The position numbers and the translations under genes are program-made. Source: Gymnothorax reevesii (taxonomy: Eukaryota > Chordata > Actinopteri > Anguilliformes > Muraenidae). Taken from it: a stretch of 64,000 bases of DNA. Numbering within the stretch: position 1 is the first letter of the stretch; every line of letters starts with the position of its first letter. The notes under the pieces are model-generated. The model had not been told where the DNA came from. It did not search any database and worked only from the letters and a program-made list of their open reading frames with translations. Below are positions 34,901 through 39,478 of this stretch, in pieces. The stretch spans positions 4,951,501-5,015,500 of the forward strand of contig CM056573.1 in the NCBI GenBank assembly GCA_029721435.1. Reading direction: 5' to 3'.

Positions 34901-36944
34901 GTGGTGTCTTGTAAGACTGCGTTCCTTCTGGCCATTTGCTCTGCAAAGCGTGTCAGCGAGCTGCATGCCCTGTCTGTCAGTGGCTCGTGTTTGAGGTGGA
35001 ACTCTGATGGCTCAGGGGTCACTCTGTGGCCGAACACAGCGTTTCTCCCTAAAGTGTTGGCTCACGCTCACCGCAACCAGCCTATTCGGCTGGCTCGGTT
35101 TGACCCTTCTCCAAGGGAGAGTGGGGATGAGCCTGAACTGTTATGTCCAGTGCGGGCTCTGAAGGCCTACACTGCAGCTACTGTATGCATTCGAAGGTCT
35201 GAACAACTTTTTCTCTGCTACGGTGGCCCTAACAGGAGTTGCGCCATCTCCAAGCAGCGTGTGTCCCACTGGATTATTAATGTCATCACCCATGCCTATC
35301 GGACGAGTAACCGTCCCCTTCCACCTGGCGTGAGGTGCCACTCTACCAGGAGTGTTGCTACTTCATGGGCTGCCCTGAGGGGAGTGTCCTTGGAGGACAT
35401 TTGTGCCGCAGCTTCATGGTTGTCACCGGACACGTTCTCCAGGTTCTACAGGGTGAACGTCGCCACACCCCACCCCTTAGCCGTGGTTCTGCGGCCGGGG
35501 TCTTCTGACTTTTTGCACACTGAAGGTCCGTGATTCGGATTCTTCGTGACCTTGTTGGTATAAGTCATTCAGTGCTTTAAGCACCGCCCTCTGGCGGTCA
35601 GCAGGGATGAAATAGAACGAAAGTTACGAATGTAACTACGGTTCTATGAATCCCGAATGACCGCCAGAGCTCTCTGTCACTCAGAATCCTCGTGTGCTCG
35701 CGAGAAGATTCTGTAAGAAACGATCCTCAGGTGACACCGGAAGATATAATCTTCTTTGGGTCACCTGCAGGTCACAGGTGACATTGTTGGTATACATACT
35801 CGCACTACGCATGCGCGAAGGGGAATATTCAGTGCTTTAAGCACCGCCCTCTGGCGGTCATTCGGGATTCATAGAACCGTAGTTACATTCGTAACTTTCG
35901 TTTTAATGGTCAGGTTACGATCAGACTTCTCCGTTTTTACCTGAATCAAAGCTGGTAAGCAAACACCTTATCTTTTCCCTCCTGGGGGAGGAGCATATTA
36001 AGGCATTCGCTGAATATATATCGCCGCTAAATTTTTCTGCGCCCTGTAGAAACGAACGCAAAACTGGATTAGCTTTCTCCGGTTGACTTTGTCTTGTATT
36101 GAATTTATCTGAAGATCTTTCTGTTTTGACAAATATGCAAAATTACTAGATATCACTGAGGGGGTGGATACTTTTTCATTGCAATGTACGCAATTGATCA
36201 GATACGACTGAAAAACTAAGTATCCCAAACATTTCTGTTCCATTAATTTGGGGGGCAGCTACCAAATTACTCTTCAGACACATTTAAAACTCTCCTATTT
36301 ACCCCGGCCTTTGGCTGAGTGGAGTCACCTGTTGTTGTATCTTACTTCTACCCTGTTTGTTTTGTGTTGTTTATTTGTATTGATGATTTTATACTGTAAA
36401 GCACTTTGGTTGGCCTTTGGCTCTTAAATGTGCTGTATAAATAAACTTGACTTGACATTTAATCTCTATTGAAATTTGGTAACCTGCACAAGAAGTATGA
36501 ACTTTTTGATTGTGGACTAGATAGCCAAGAAAAGGAACCATATTGCCCAGCCGCCTTATACATGCTGCTGTCAAAGCCTCTTTTACTCATTGTAAACTCT
36601 TGATGTAAGTGGAAACATTGCATGTAAAATTCACCACTCCTGGGCTCACAAAAAAAAAGCATTTGTGGACACCCACAAAAATAACAGTACGATTTCAAAA
36701 ATTAGGTATGTGAAGTATTTCTAAAACTTTGTTTGAATTTTGTATACATTTGTGTTATTCTTTGCAGCGCTGTCAGTTTGGCAATGGCCACAGACCATTT
36801 GATATTCATATTAATTTAGCATGCAGTTGAAAATCAGAATTAAGGGCAAATGCTTATTGACTTTGATTGGTTAACGGCCAAAATGCGTGTCTTTTCCAGT
36901 ATGTTCCTGCAGATTCCGGAACCCCCTGGGCTGTACAGGTCTAG
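7823..36944 (+). CDS. xdh: xanthine dehydrogenase/oxidase, C-terminal 985 codons (25 exons)
   Basis: Xanthine dehydrogenase is a cytosolic molybdoflavoenzyme that oxidises hypoxanthine to xanthine and xanthine to urate, passing electrons through 2Fe-2S clusters and FAD to NAD+. The 25 exons from 7823 to 36944 join with consistent GT-AG sites and phases into one open frame of 985 residues plus stop. It covers the end of the FAD domain and the complete Mo-pterin domains; the Fe-S domains lie upstream of the window. Active-site residues (bovine numbering) are present: Gln767 in FVSTQ, Glu802 in FGGKE, Arg880 in MERALFH, Phe914 in FRGFGG, Phe1009 in GISFT and Glu1261 in AVGEPP. Glu802 and Arg880 identify XDH rather than aldehyde oxidase. 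The FAD-side RREDD cluster is also kept. The Cys535, Cys992, Cys1317 and Cys1325 positions are not cysteine. The last intron holds a 6.5 kb DIRS retrotransposon. Nothing suggests a pseudogene. Confidence 0.97.
7917..8531. other. xdh intron, no feature except a poly-C run
   Basis: The intron holds a C run at about 8038-8052 and AT-rich DNA. Nothing else is recognised. Confidence 0.7.
8532..8641 (+). CDS. xdh: xdh exon b
   Basis: The acceptor AG ends at 8531 and the donor GTGAGT starts at 8642. It encodes [13 protein letters not shown] and LLVSIEIPF of the FAD domain. A phase-1 junction joins it to the preceding exon. Confidence 0.96.
8873..9057 (+). CDS. xdh: xdh exon c, with RREDD cluster
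   Basis: The acceptor CCCAG ends at 8872; the donor GTTGGC starts at 9058. It encodes [16 protein letters not shown]. In mammals the Arg-Arg/Asp cluster at this point sits near FAD and takes part in the electrostatic change between dehydrogenase and oxidase forms. The cluster is intact here. Confidence 0.96.
9058..10000. other. xdh intron, no feature recognised
   Basis: AT-rich intron sequence. No repeat or coding segment that I can name. Confidence 0.7.
10001..10175 (+). CDS. xdh: xdh exon d
   Basis: The acceptor TACAG ends at 10000 and the donor GTAAGT starts at 10176. It encodes the end of the FAD domain with [12 protein letters not shown] and FFKFYLT, then runs into the linker to the Mo domain. 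Confidence 0.96.
10439..10660. repeat. GC-rich unclassified intronic repeat
   Basis: A GC-rich stretch in an otherwise AT-rich intron contains a (GGGC) run. The block GAGGGGTATTG occurs once near each end (about 10454 and 10640) in direct orientation. It looks like an old transposon fragment; the family is unknown. Confidence 0.3.
10990..11160 (-). mobile_element. tRNA-derived SINE head
   Basis: On the minus strand an A-box-like TAGCTCACTCGG (11149-11138) and a B-box-like GGTTCCAGCCC (11095-11085) are spaced about as in a tRNA, inside a sequence resembling a tRNA gene. Stem pairing is poor and there is no 3' end typical of a functional tRNA, so a SINE is the better reading. The 3' limit is not defined. 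Confidence 0.6.
11449..11538 (+). CDS. xdh: xdh exon e (linker)
   Basis: The acceptor TGTAG ends at 11448; the donor GTATTC starts at 11539. It covers the variable linker between the FAD and Mo domains. Mammals carry Cys535 here in a KCGKLDP context, but this exon reads [10 protein letters not shown] with no cysteine at that position. Confidence 0.93.
11539..12618. other. xdh intron, possible old repeat
   Basis: Around 11955-12010 a stretch (AGTCAAACA, then TAATAACAG) resembles one at about 14145-14180 in another intron, suggesting an old shared repeat. Nothing coding is seen. Confidence 0.35.
12619..12788 (+). CDS. xdh: xdh exon f
   Basis: The acceptor CATAG ends at 12618; the donor GTAAGT starts at 12789. 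It encodes [20 protein letters not shown] and the [11 protein letters not shown] block at the start of the molybdopterin part. Confidence 0.96.
12970..13260 (-). mobile_element. CR1-like LINE 3' fragment
   Basis: This matches the 3' part of the minus-strand LINE at 866-1200 in the same orientation, sharing blocks such as the AGGCC-rich start, TTGAAAACTC and TATGACCCCGAGTT. It is only the 3'UTR and the last coding residues, a 5'-truncated copy as is usual for LINEs. Confidence 0.7.
13397..13523 (+). CDS. xdh: xdh exon g
   Basis: The acceptor TGCAG ends at 13396; the donor GTGATG starts at 13524. It encodes [17 protein letters not shown] and DETVLADKM of the Mo1 domain. Confidence 0.96.
13524..14626. 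other. xdh intron, no firm feature
   Basis: Contains a stretch at 14145-14180 resembling the intron at about 11955-12010, and a short GTGTGTGT run near 14200. Nothing coding. Confidence 0.5.
14627..14746 (+). CDS. xdh: xdh exon h
   Basis: The acceptor CTGCAG ends at 14626; the donor GTGGGC starts at 14747. It encodes [15 protein letters not shown] and [12 protein letters not shown]. Confidence 0.96.
14747..15068. other. xdh intron, no feature recognised
   Basis: Short intron. No repeat seen apart from a T-rich acceptor tract. Confidence 0.7.
15069..15165 (+). CDS. xdh: xdh exon i
   Basis: The acceptor TTTCAG ends at 15068; the donor GTGGGT starts at 15166. It encodes [18 protein letters not shown]. 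Confidence 0.95.
15260..15384 (+). CDS. xdh: xdh exon j, Gln767 equivalent
   Basis: The acceptor TGTAG ends at 15259; the donor GTAATG starts at 15385. It encodes [12 protein letters not shown] and [13 protein letters not shown]. The Gln in FVSTQ corresponds to bovine Gln767, next to the molybdenum ligand. Confidence 0.96.
15541..15790. repeat. unclassified DNA-transposon-like repeat, copy 1
   Basis: It starts GGGGACCTATTATGCTGATCC just after a TTTTTAA and continues through GATCTTCATGAGATCTGG to CCAGAGCCAATCA. A second copy lies at 38311-38559 in the same orientation. It adjoins a THAP-like coding remnant (15960-16090), so it may be the end of a THAP-transposase element. Confidence 0.6.
15960..16090 (+). 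pseudogene. THAP-domain-like transposase remnant
   Basis: Across one frame shift the + strand reads HLFLFQ and then NQWVALLF, followed by VCAQHFISP. This pattern (phenylalanine-rich start, W in the middle, C-x2-HF near the end) is that of the second half of a THAP zinc finger. THAP domains occur in P-element and Kolobok-type transposases. The remnant is short and broken, and the zinc ligands of the first half are not clear. Confidence 0.4.
16683..16857. repeat. MITE-like repeat with complementary ends
   Basis: The left end (CTCTGGTCCTTGAATTC) and right end (AGCTCTTGGCCCTTGAGGACTGAGAG) are imperfectly complementary, and the right end points inward. It looks like a short hAT-type nonautonomous element just before an xdh acceptor. 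Confidence 0.4.
16918..17051 (+). CDS. xdh: xdh exon k, Glu802 equivalent
   Basis: The acceptor TTCAG ends at 16917; the donor GTAGGT starts at 17052. It encodes [20 protein letters not shown] with Glu in GGKE (bovine Glu802). That residue binds the purine in XDH and is replaced in aldehyde oxidases. Confidence 0.97.
17426..17513 (+). CDS. xdh: xdh exon l
   Basis: The acceptor CCAG ends at 17425; the donor GTCAGG starts at 17514. It encodes [14 protein letters not shown] and [12 protein letters not shown]. Confidence 0.97.
18000..18126 (+). mobile_element. L2-type LINE 3' tail
   Basis: It ends with GTGCTGTACAAGT followed by a TTGAATTGAA-type tail, as in teleost L2 elements and the SINEs that copy their ends. 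It is only the 3' end; the upstream limit is uncertain. Confidence 0.4.
18324..18410 (+). CDS. xdh: xdh exon m
   Basis: The acceptor TTTTTCAG ends at 18323; the donor GTGAGT starts at 18411. It encodes [17 protein letters not shown]. Confidence 0.95.
18476..18666. repeat. hAT-like MITE
   Basis: A short palindromic element. The left part reads CCTGGAGAGCTACCATCCTG and the right part GAGCTCCAGGAACAGGGTTGG, with a middle of the TTTCCAG...GATTTAGGGTTGGAG type common in teleost hAT-derived MITEs. No coding capacity. Confidence 0.55.
19113..19304 (+). CDS. xdh: xdh exon n, Arg880 and Phe914 equivalents
   Basis: The acceptor GGTAG ends at 19112; the donor GTTAGC starts at 19305. It encodes [14 protein letters not shown], with the substrate-binding Arg880 equivalent in MERALFH, then [18 protein letters not shown] with Phe914 in RGFGG. 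This is the most diagnostic exon for XDH identity. Confidence 0.97.
19712..19857 (+). CDS. xdh: xdh exon o
   Basis: The acceptor CACAG ends at 19711; the donor GTGAGG starts at 19858. It encodes [17 protein letters not shown] and RCWDECL, ending VDQFNR just before the position of mammalian Cys992. Confidence 0.96.
19961..20158. mobile_element. TTAA-flanked MITE
   Basis: A 198-bp element flanked on both sides by TTAA (19957-19960 and 20159-20162). The inverted ends are CCCTTTGAACCCT (left) and AGGGTTCAAAGG (right). A TTAA duplication is the hallmark of piggyBac- and Kolobok-type transposition. It has no coding capacity. Confidence 0.75.
20470..20551 (+). CDS. xdh: xdh exon p, Phe1009 equivalent; Cys992 replaced
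   Basis: The acceptor TTTGCAG ends at 20469; the donor GTGAGC starts at 20552. It encodes [19 protein letters not shown]. The residue before WKKRG is Arg, where mammals have Cys992. Phe in GISFT is the Phe1009 equivalent that stacks with substrate. Confidence 0.96.
20566..20655. repeat. short tandem repeat, about 27-bp unit
   Basis: Around three units of CACTGTACTGCCCCTCTGCG followed by ATACCCC, directly after the donor of exon p. It runs into the GT-rich repeat at 20660. Confidence 0.8.
20656..20942. repeat. GTGCG-type minisatellite/microsatellite
   Basis: A purine/pyrimidine-alternating array built from GTGTGCGTGTAGGTGTGCGG-like units. It makes long apparent frames on both strands (Cys/Ala/Val-rich on +, His/Thr/Ala-rich on -) that are artefacts of the repeat. 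Confidence 0.9.
21098..21193 (+). CDS. xdh: xdh exon q
   Basis: The acceptor TTACAG ends at 21097; the donor GTGGGT starts at 21194. It encodes [19 protein letters not shown] and [13 protein letters not shown], part of the cofactor-binding Mo2 domain. Confidence 0.97.
21430..21515. repeat. tandem repeat, about 31-bp unit, three copies
   Basis: Units beginning GATTAGCTGGCCGGCGGGGA or GATTGGTTGGCCAGCGGGGA repeat three times with small changes. Noncoding, intronic. Confidence 0.75.
21786..21900. mobile_element. end of a TTAA-type DNA transposon
   Basis: TTAAAGGAATAGTTCAC followed by an AATGAAATTC and TCATTATCGACTTACCCTCA stretch. This is a terminus I recognise as highly repeated in teleost genomes. 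The matching right end is not found, so the copy is partial or recombined. The intron continues with unclassified, moderately GC-rich DNA to 22686. Confidence 0.5.
22687..22815 (+). CDS. xdh: xdh exon r
   Basis: The acceptor GGCAG ends at 22686; the donor GTAAGC starts at 22816. It encodes [19 protein letters not shown] and DLNGMAVY, a strongly conserved XDH block. Confidence 0.97.
23367..23616. mobile_element. 250-bp palindromic MITE
   Basis: The ends are imperfect inverted repeats: TATCCCAGTAAGCACATACA on the left and TACGTGCTGTCTGGGATA on the right. Further inverted blocks around ACGTCGCCGAGAC lie inside. Noncoding. The target duplication is not clear. Confidence 0.6.
23617..24850. other. 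xdh intron, no feature recognised
   Basis: AT-rich intron sequence with homopolymer runs. Nothing I can name. Confidence 0.6.
24851..24925 (+). CDS. xdh: xdh exon s
   Basis: The acceptor TTTTCAG ends at 24850; the donor GTTAGT starts at 24926. It encodes [17 protein letters not shown] and GSWEDW. Confidence 0.96.
24926..25733. other. xdh intron, no feature recognised
   Basis: AT-rich, with a T-rich tract before the acceptor. No repeat family recognised. Confidence 0.6.
25734..25786 (+). CDS. xdh: xdh exon t
   Basis: The acceptor TTCCAG ends at 25733; the donor GTAAGT starts at 25787. A 53-bp exon encoding [17 protein letters not shown]. Confidence 0.95.
25787..26701. other. xdh intron, no feature recognised
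   Basis: No recognisable repeat. A G-rich patch lies at about 26535-26545. Confidence 0.6.
26702..26816 (+). CDS. xdh: xdh exon u
   Basis: The acceptor CAACAG ends at 26701; the donor GTAAGA starts at 26817. It encodes [19 protein letters not shown] and [12 protein letters not shown]. Confidence 0.97.
26817..28063. other. xdh intron, no feature recognised
   Basis: Unique-looking AT-rich sequence. No repeat or coding segment recognised. Confidence 0.6.
28064..28129 (+). CDS. xdh: xdh exon v
   Basis: The acceptor CCTCAG ends at 28063; the donor GTACGG starts at 28130. It encodes [17 protein letters not shown]. Confidence 0.97.
28253..28441 (+). CDS. xdh: xdh exon w
   Basis: The acceptor CTGTAG ends at 28252; the donor GTGAGC starts at 28442. 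It encodes [17 protein letters not shown] and [16 protein letters not shown]. Confidence 0.97.
28755..28922 (+). CDS. xdh: xdh exon x, catalytic Glu1261 equivalent
   Basis: The acceptor CTCCAG ends at 28754; the donor GTAAGA starts at 28923. It encodes [20 protein letters not shown], whose Glu is the general base (bovine Glu1261), then [16 protein letters not shown]. The 7977-bp intron that follows contains the DIRS element. Confidence 0.97.
28923..29431. other. start of last xdh intron, no feature recognised
   Basis: AT-rich intron DNA up to the DIRS insertion point. Nothing recognised. Confidence 0.6.
29450..29596 (+). repeat. DIRS left inverted terminal repeat
   Basis: Nearly perfect reverse complement of 35714-35860. 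It contains internal short palindromes, for example around CACCTGTGACCTGCAGGTGA and GACCGCCAGAGGGCGGT. Confidence 0.95.
29820..31043 (+). repeat. tandem array of about 208-bp units in DIRS leader
   Basis: The anchor CCCGACGTTT recurs at 29820, 30002, 30209, 30418 (one base changed), 30627 and 30835, with a degenerate start at 31043. Spacing is 182, then 207-209 bp. Units also share GGCGGGTTGCGTGAGCGTTT and a TAGCTACACCT block. The array precedes the gag-like frame, so it sits where the element's promoter/leader should be. Confidence 0.92.
31074..31480 (+). repeat. second tandem array, about 122-bp units, in DIRS leader
   Basis: The anchor GGTATAGGCAGCGTACGC (one copy with GGTAGC) recurs at 31074, 31197, 31319 and 31441. 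Each full unit contains TCGCGCTCAGGTTATCC-like and ATTCATTAAATACCAGC blocks. The last unit is partial. Confidence 0.92.
31557..32878 (+). pseudogene. DIRS gag-like ORF, frame-shifted
   Basis: The frame opens with an ATG at 31557. The N-terminus has two CxxC-type pairs and a CLGPEH motif, a cysteine/histidine pattern also present in the second DIRS element at 62355. It closes at about 31791 and continues in other frames (31747-32076, 32131-32340 and 32363-32878). The last piece is Arg/Pro-rich, as DIRS Gag C-termini often are. At least three shifts or stops make it non-functional. Confidence 0.8.
32818..33705 (+). pseudogene. DIRS reverse transcriptase domain
   Basis: This long open stretch contains all main RT blocks: [14 protein letters not shown], then [13 protein letters not shown] with the first catalytic Asp, then [14 protein letters not shown], and LPYLDDWLV with the YLDD active site. 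The RT itself looks intact over about 290 codons, but the frame is lost at about 33705, before the RNase H region, and stops at 33759. The family assignment to DIRS1-type RT is firm. Confidence 0.93.
33705..34535 (+). pseudogene. DIRS RNase H / methylase-like region, internally deleted
   Basis: After a frame change the sequence reads [14 protein letters not shown] and [18 protein letters not shown], as in DIRS polyproteins. The RNase H core is missing: I find no TDAS-like, ELxAV-like or TDN-like catalytic segments between about 33900 and 34020. The later block [15 protein letters not shown], then YAFPPLPLI and [14 protein letters not shown] belongs to the conserved region following RNase H (methylase-like in DIRS). 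Confidence 0.8.
34500..35533 (+). pseudogene. DIRS tyrosine recombinase, frame-shifted
   Basis: The N-terminal part reads [16 protein letters not shown] (34555-34605). After frame breaks near 34690 and 34895, the catalytic half is open from 34901 to the stop at 35533. Tyrosine-recombinase residues are visible: the first Arg in [10 protein letters not shown], the H-x-x-R pair in [12 protein letters not shown], and the nucleophile Tyr in FSRFYRVNV. The catalytic half is well kept, but two upstream shifts break the protein. Confidence 0.9.
35567..35668 (+). repeat. DIRS internal complementary region
   Basis: 35569-35618 is the reverse complement of the element's left end (from 29432), and 35616-35668 is the reverse complement of its right end (to 35902). 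They overlap at AAC, the complement of the terminal GTT. In the DIRS model this region templates closure of the single-stranded circle. Confidence 0.92.
35714..35860 (-). repeat. DIRS right inverted terminal repeat
   Basis: Reverse complement of 29450-29596. The remaining 42 bp to GTT at 35902 are unique to the right end and are mirrored in the internal complementary region. Confidence 0.95.
36256..36457 (+). mobile_element. L2-type LINE 3' end
   Basis: TTTAAAACTCTCCTATTTA, then GTAAAGCACTTTGGT and a TGCTGTATAAATAAACTTG tail. This is the standard 3' end of teleost L2 LINEs and of SINEs that share it. Only the 3' part is present. Confidence 0.7.
36900..36944 (+). CDS. xdh: xdh last exon with stop codon
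   Basis: The acceptor TTTTCCAG ends at 36899 and TAG is at 36942-36944. It encodes [14 protein letters not shown]. The PW and the final Val match the mammalian C-terminus, but the two cysteines present there (Cys1317 and Cys1325) are Tyr and Thr here. Confidence 0.93.
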   Translation, partial: YVPADSGTPWAVQV

Positions 36945-37730
36945 GGAAGATCACATGGAGATTCGCTGACAAACACTGTGACCTCAGACAGTACCAGGAA
37001 CACCTGGCCTCCTCATCCAATCCGAGCCGGAGAAAATGGTCCGTCCTGTTTGTTGGTTTAACGGTTCATGGATTTCCTGCCTCACAGACCTCAGCTTTCA
37101 GTGGGATTAACATGGGATATGTGCGAGCTGTGTGATTTTTACAGAAAGGCTTGCATTTTCATACCTGTGTTTGCGATTTTCAACCTGAACACTTTTTTAA
37201 AATGTAAATTAATTTCAGGGCGAAGGAATCTTCTGATCAACTGCTTCATCCTGCCTTGTCTTCTTGTTCCTCAATGTTTTATCCGTTGAACTTGAATATA
37301 TTTTTAATTATACTTCGACAATTGGAGTATTTGGATAATTTATTTGAAATGACTAAATGATATTTTGAAATGTTTGTAATAGTATTTTGTAGCAGTAATT
37401 GTTCCCCCTCAAAGTGTGTGGTGTACTTACAAAATGGTTTTCGTCAGAATTTATTGAAAATAATTGAATTGTGCTGTAATGCATTTAAGCACTTTACAAG
37501 TAGCACCACCCATTCCTCGTTTGATAGCTTTTAGTATTTTCCTGGCCCTTTTAAATACATTTCACAGGATTTTATCCCCTTGTCCCCTTGTGTAACTAAA
37601 GTGTGAGCATGCACTGATCATTTTTGTGTGTAAATATCAGCAACGGACATTTGCCTTTTAATTATTTGGAAATACTTCTAAATATTTGTAATAACCGCTG
37701 AATAAATTGAATTTGATTCTTAAACTTGTG
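36945..37730 (+). other. xdh: xdh 3'UTR
   Basis: Noncoding AT-rich sequence from the xdh stop codon to just past an AATAAA at 37701-37706. The exact cleavage site is not determinable from the sequence. Confidence 0.75.
37701..37706 (+). terminator. xdh: polyadenylation signal of xdh
   Basis: AATAAA about 757 bp after the stop codon, followed by T-rich sequence. No earlier AATAAA is seen between the stop codon and this site. Confidence 0.7.
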
Positions 37731-38310
37731 CATTTGATTACTTTCTGTTCATACTATACCAAACAGAATTTTAAATTCTGTACTGTAACCATTGCAAAAT
37801 TTTACCAGCTGCTCAAAAATAATGAAAATCCTCCTCCATCGGGCCTCTAAAGTCAGACTACTTAAATTCCTGAACCATGAAATTAGAACATTTTTATGGT
37901 GCAAAATACATAGTTTCTATCAAATTATACAAGTACGATAACATGAGACTACTGAGAATGTGACCCAGTCAATGCTTCGTTGGGGGGGAAGAAATCCTTG
38001 ATAAGCTTTTCCCATGAAATTTTTACAACCCAGACAGTAAAGACGGCAAAGAGTTTGGTGATATTGGCAGTGATGTTGCAAGGGCTGCTTCAGGAAAGTA
38101 AGGGTCCGTACACGAGTAAATGGTCATCTGAACAGGTGCTTACCCCAAATCGTCTCCTAATCTGCATTTTTCAAACACTCGTCGCTCCGAACAGAAACAC
38201 TCTTTTTCATCATCGCTGTAGCCAACATCGGCCGCGTATGGGCGAGCACTCCAGCACGCGCGCCCCGACGACCTGCGGCATTATCTCACGCTTCGCAGTT
38301 TTTGAGTTAA

Positions 38311-38559
38311 ATGTCCCCTATTATGCTGATCCTCCTTTTAATACATACAAGTAATTTTATAAGGTTGGATGTCCATACTCAACCTCTGCAATGTTTCTAA
38401 ACATAAGTTACAGGGTCTTTGCGGTAATCCGAGAACGTGATTTCCTGAATGTGACTTCCTCTCTGAACAGCTTGTCCTGAGATCTTCATGAGATCTGGAC
38501 AAACCCTCACGTCAGGTTGTTGCATCCAATCAGGACAGACCTGGCCAGAGCCAATCATG
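38311..38559. repeat. unclassified DNA-transposon-like repeat, copy 2
   Basis: Same repeat and orientation as 15541-15790: CCTATTATGCTGATCC at the start, GATCTTCATGAGATCTGG in the middle, CCAGAGCCAATCA at the end. Here it starts next to GTTAAATG. Confidence 0.65.
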
Positions 38560-38599
38560 GTTTTTAATACAAACTCCCGGTTGTCCACGGAACCCTCAC

Positions 38600-38876
38600 A
38601 ACCTTGCTGCATAACTTTACTATTCCCTGAAGGCGATTTTTTTTTCTTCTGACTTAGAAGCCCAAACCAGCACACAAAAGAAAAAGCCAATACAGATTCT
38701 ATAAAACAAGAATAAAAGTTTCTCACGAAGATCCGGTCAACATCAAAATTTCTGAGCTTGCAAAACAAGAAAAGTCTCTGATGTGCTTTATTGCACACAG
38801 CATCTATCTGTGGCCCAAATGTAGGCTTGTGAATGGAAGACCAAATGTAAATGGAACACTTACAGCTTAAAGCCAA
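38600..38876 (-). pseudogene. LINE RT C-terminal fragment
   Basis: The minus strand encodes KAHQRLFLFCKLRNFDVD and then NFYSCFIESVLAFSFVCWFG, a pattern typical of the end of reverse transcriptase in teleost LINEs. About 90 codons, no further domains. A T-run at about 38640 interrupts it. Confidence 0.65.
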
Positions 38877-38879
38877 GAT

Positions 38880-39225
38880 ATGAGTTCCTTACGACAGACG
38901 CTGGCATTAGGGGAAAAATGGATCCCAAAACTCACTGCTCGGATTGCATCATTGTTGAGTTACGAATAATTTTTCTTTTCAGCAAAATGAATAAAAAGAG
39001 GAGCTAACTTTGCGAGTCCTCGCTGTGGAAATAAGCACTTTGAGATGGCTAGCTAGATGGTGGACGCTGATCAACTTCCAGTTTCAACAAGGATCGAGAA
39101 GTGAAGAAATACTAAGAAGAGAGTTGAAATGTACTCTTATTATAAAATTTCGCACTTTTCTAACCAAGAATGACTCTTCAAACGCAGCAAGGACCTGCCA
39201 CTCGTCTCATAAATGGGTGGGGCAC
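38880..39225. other. intergenic DNA upstream of scfd1
   Basis: Nothing coding seen. Moderately AT-rich. The gap between the xdh polyA signal and the scfd1 ATG is about 1.7 kb and contains the two repeats listed above. Confidence 0.5.
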
Positions 39226-39447
39226 TCACGTCACACAGCATAAACCGGAAATTACTTCTGGGTGTAGGCTTGTTCCATTTCCCTCACCGTCTTTAATGTA
39301 TTTAGTCACTTTTTGTTGTTCGAGGTCCGTGGCAGAAGGTGGCGGTAATGCACTGCTAACTTGGTCTAATGATTGTCAACCACAAGAACGAGAAGAAGAA
39401 AAGAGGCCACGTCATCCGCTCTTCGTCACCAATACACAATTTTGAAG
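39226..39447 (+). promoter_or_regulatory. scfd1: probable scfd1 promoter / 5'UTR with TGACGTG elements
   Basis: No TATA box is seen near the expected start. An ETS-like ACCGGAAA lies at 39244-39251. Two sites on the minus strand read TGACGTGA (39233-39226) and TGACGTGG (39414-39407). The second is 33 bp before the ATG. TGACGTG is the core of the XBP1/ATF6 unfolded-protein-response element, and scfd1 acts in ER-Golgi transport. The transcription start is not defined. Confidence 0.45.
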
Positions 39448-39478
39448 ATGTCTGCCTCCGTCAGGGAGAAGCAGTCAG
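39448..39478 (+). CDS. scfd1: scfd1 exon 1 (start codon)
   Basis: The ATG at 39448 is in a GAAGATGT context. It encodes MSASVREKQ plus two nucleotide-phase residues; the donor GTTTGT starts at 39479. Mammalian SCFD1 has a longer Ala-rich N-terminus before a similar IRERQ segment. Confidence 0.88.

Larger units (their letters stand above)
29432..35902 (+). mobile_element. DIRS1-like tyrosine-recombinase retrotransposon, complete ends, inactive ORFs
   Basis: A 6471-bp element lies in the last xdh intron. It has inverted terminal repeats of about 147 bp (29450-29596 and 35714-35860) and an internal complementary region (about 35567-35668). That region is the reverse complement of the right end joined to the left end. 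GTT occurs at both termini (29432-29434 and 35900-35902), and AAC marks the join in the internal region (35616-35618). Domain order is gag-like, RT, RNase H/methylase-like region, tyrosine recombinase. DIRS elements copy through a circular intermediate and integrate by recombinase without target duplication; none is seen here. All large frames are shifted or deleted, so the copy is non-autonomous. Confidence 0.95.

Noticed and set aside
34292..34966. 224-codon minus-strand frame within the DIRS element
   Set aside because: Shadow of the + strand RNase H/recombinase region; no recognisable domain.
7823..36944. Aldehyde oxidase instead of xanthine dehydrogenase
   Set aside because: Glu in GGKE and Arg in MERALFH, which bind purines in XDH and are replaced in aldehyde oxidases, are both present.
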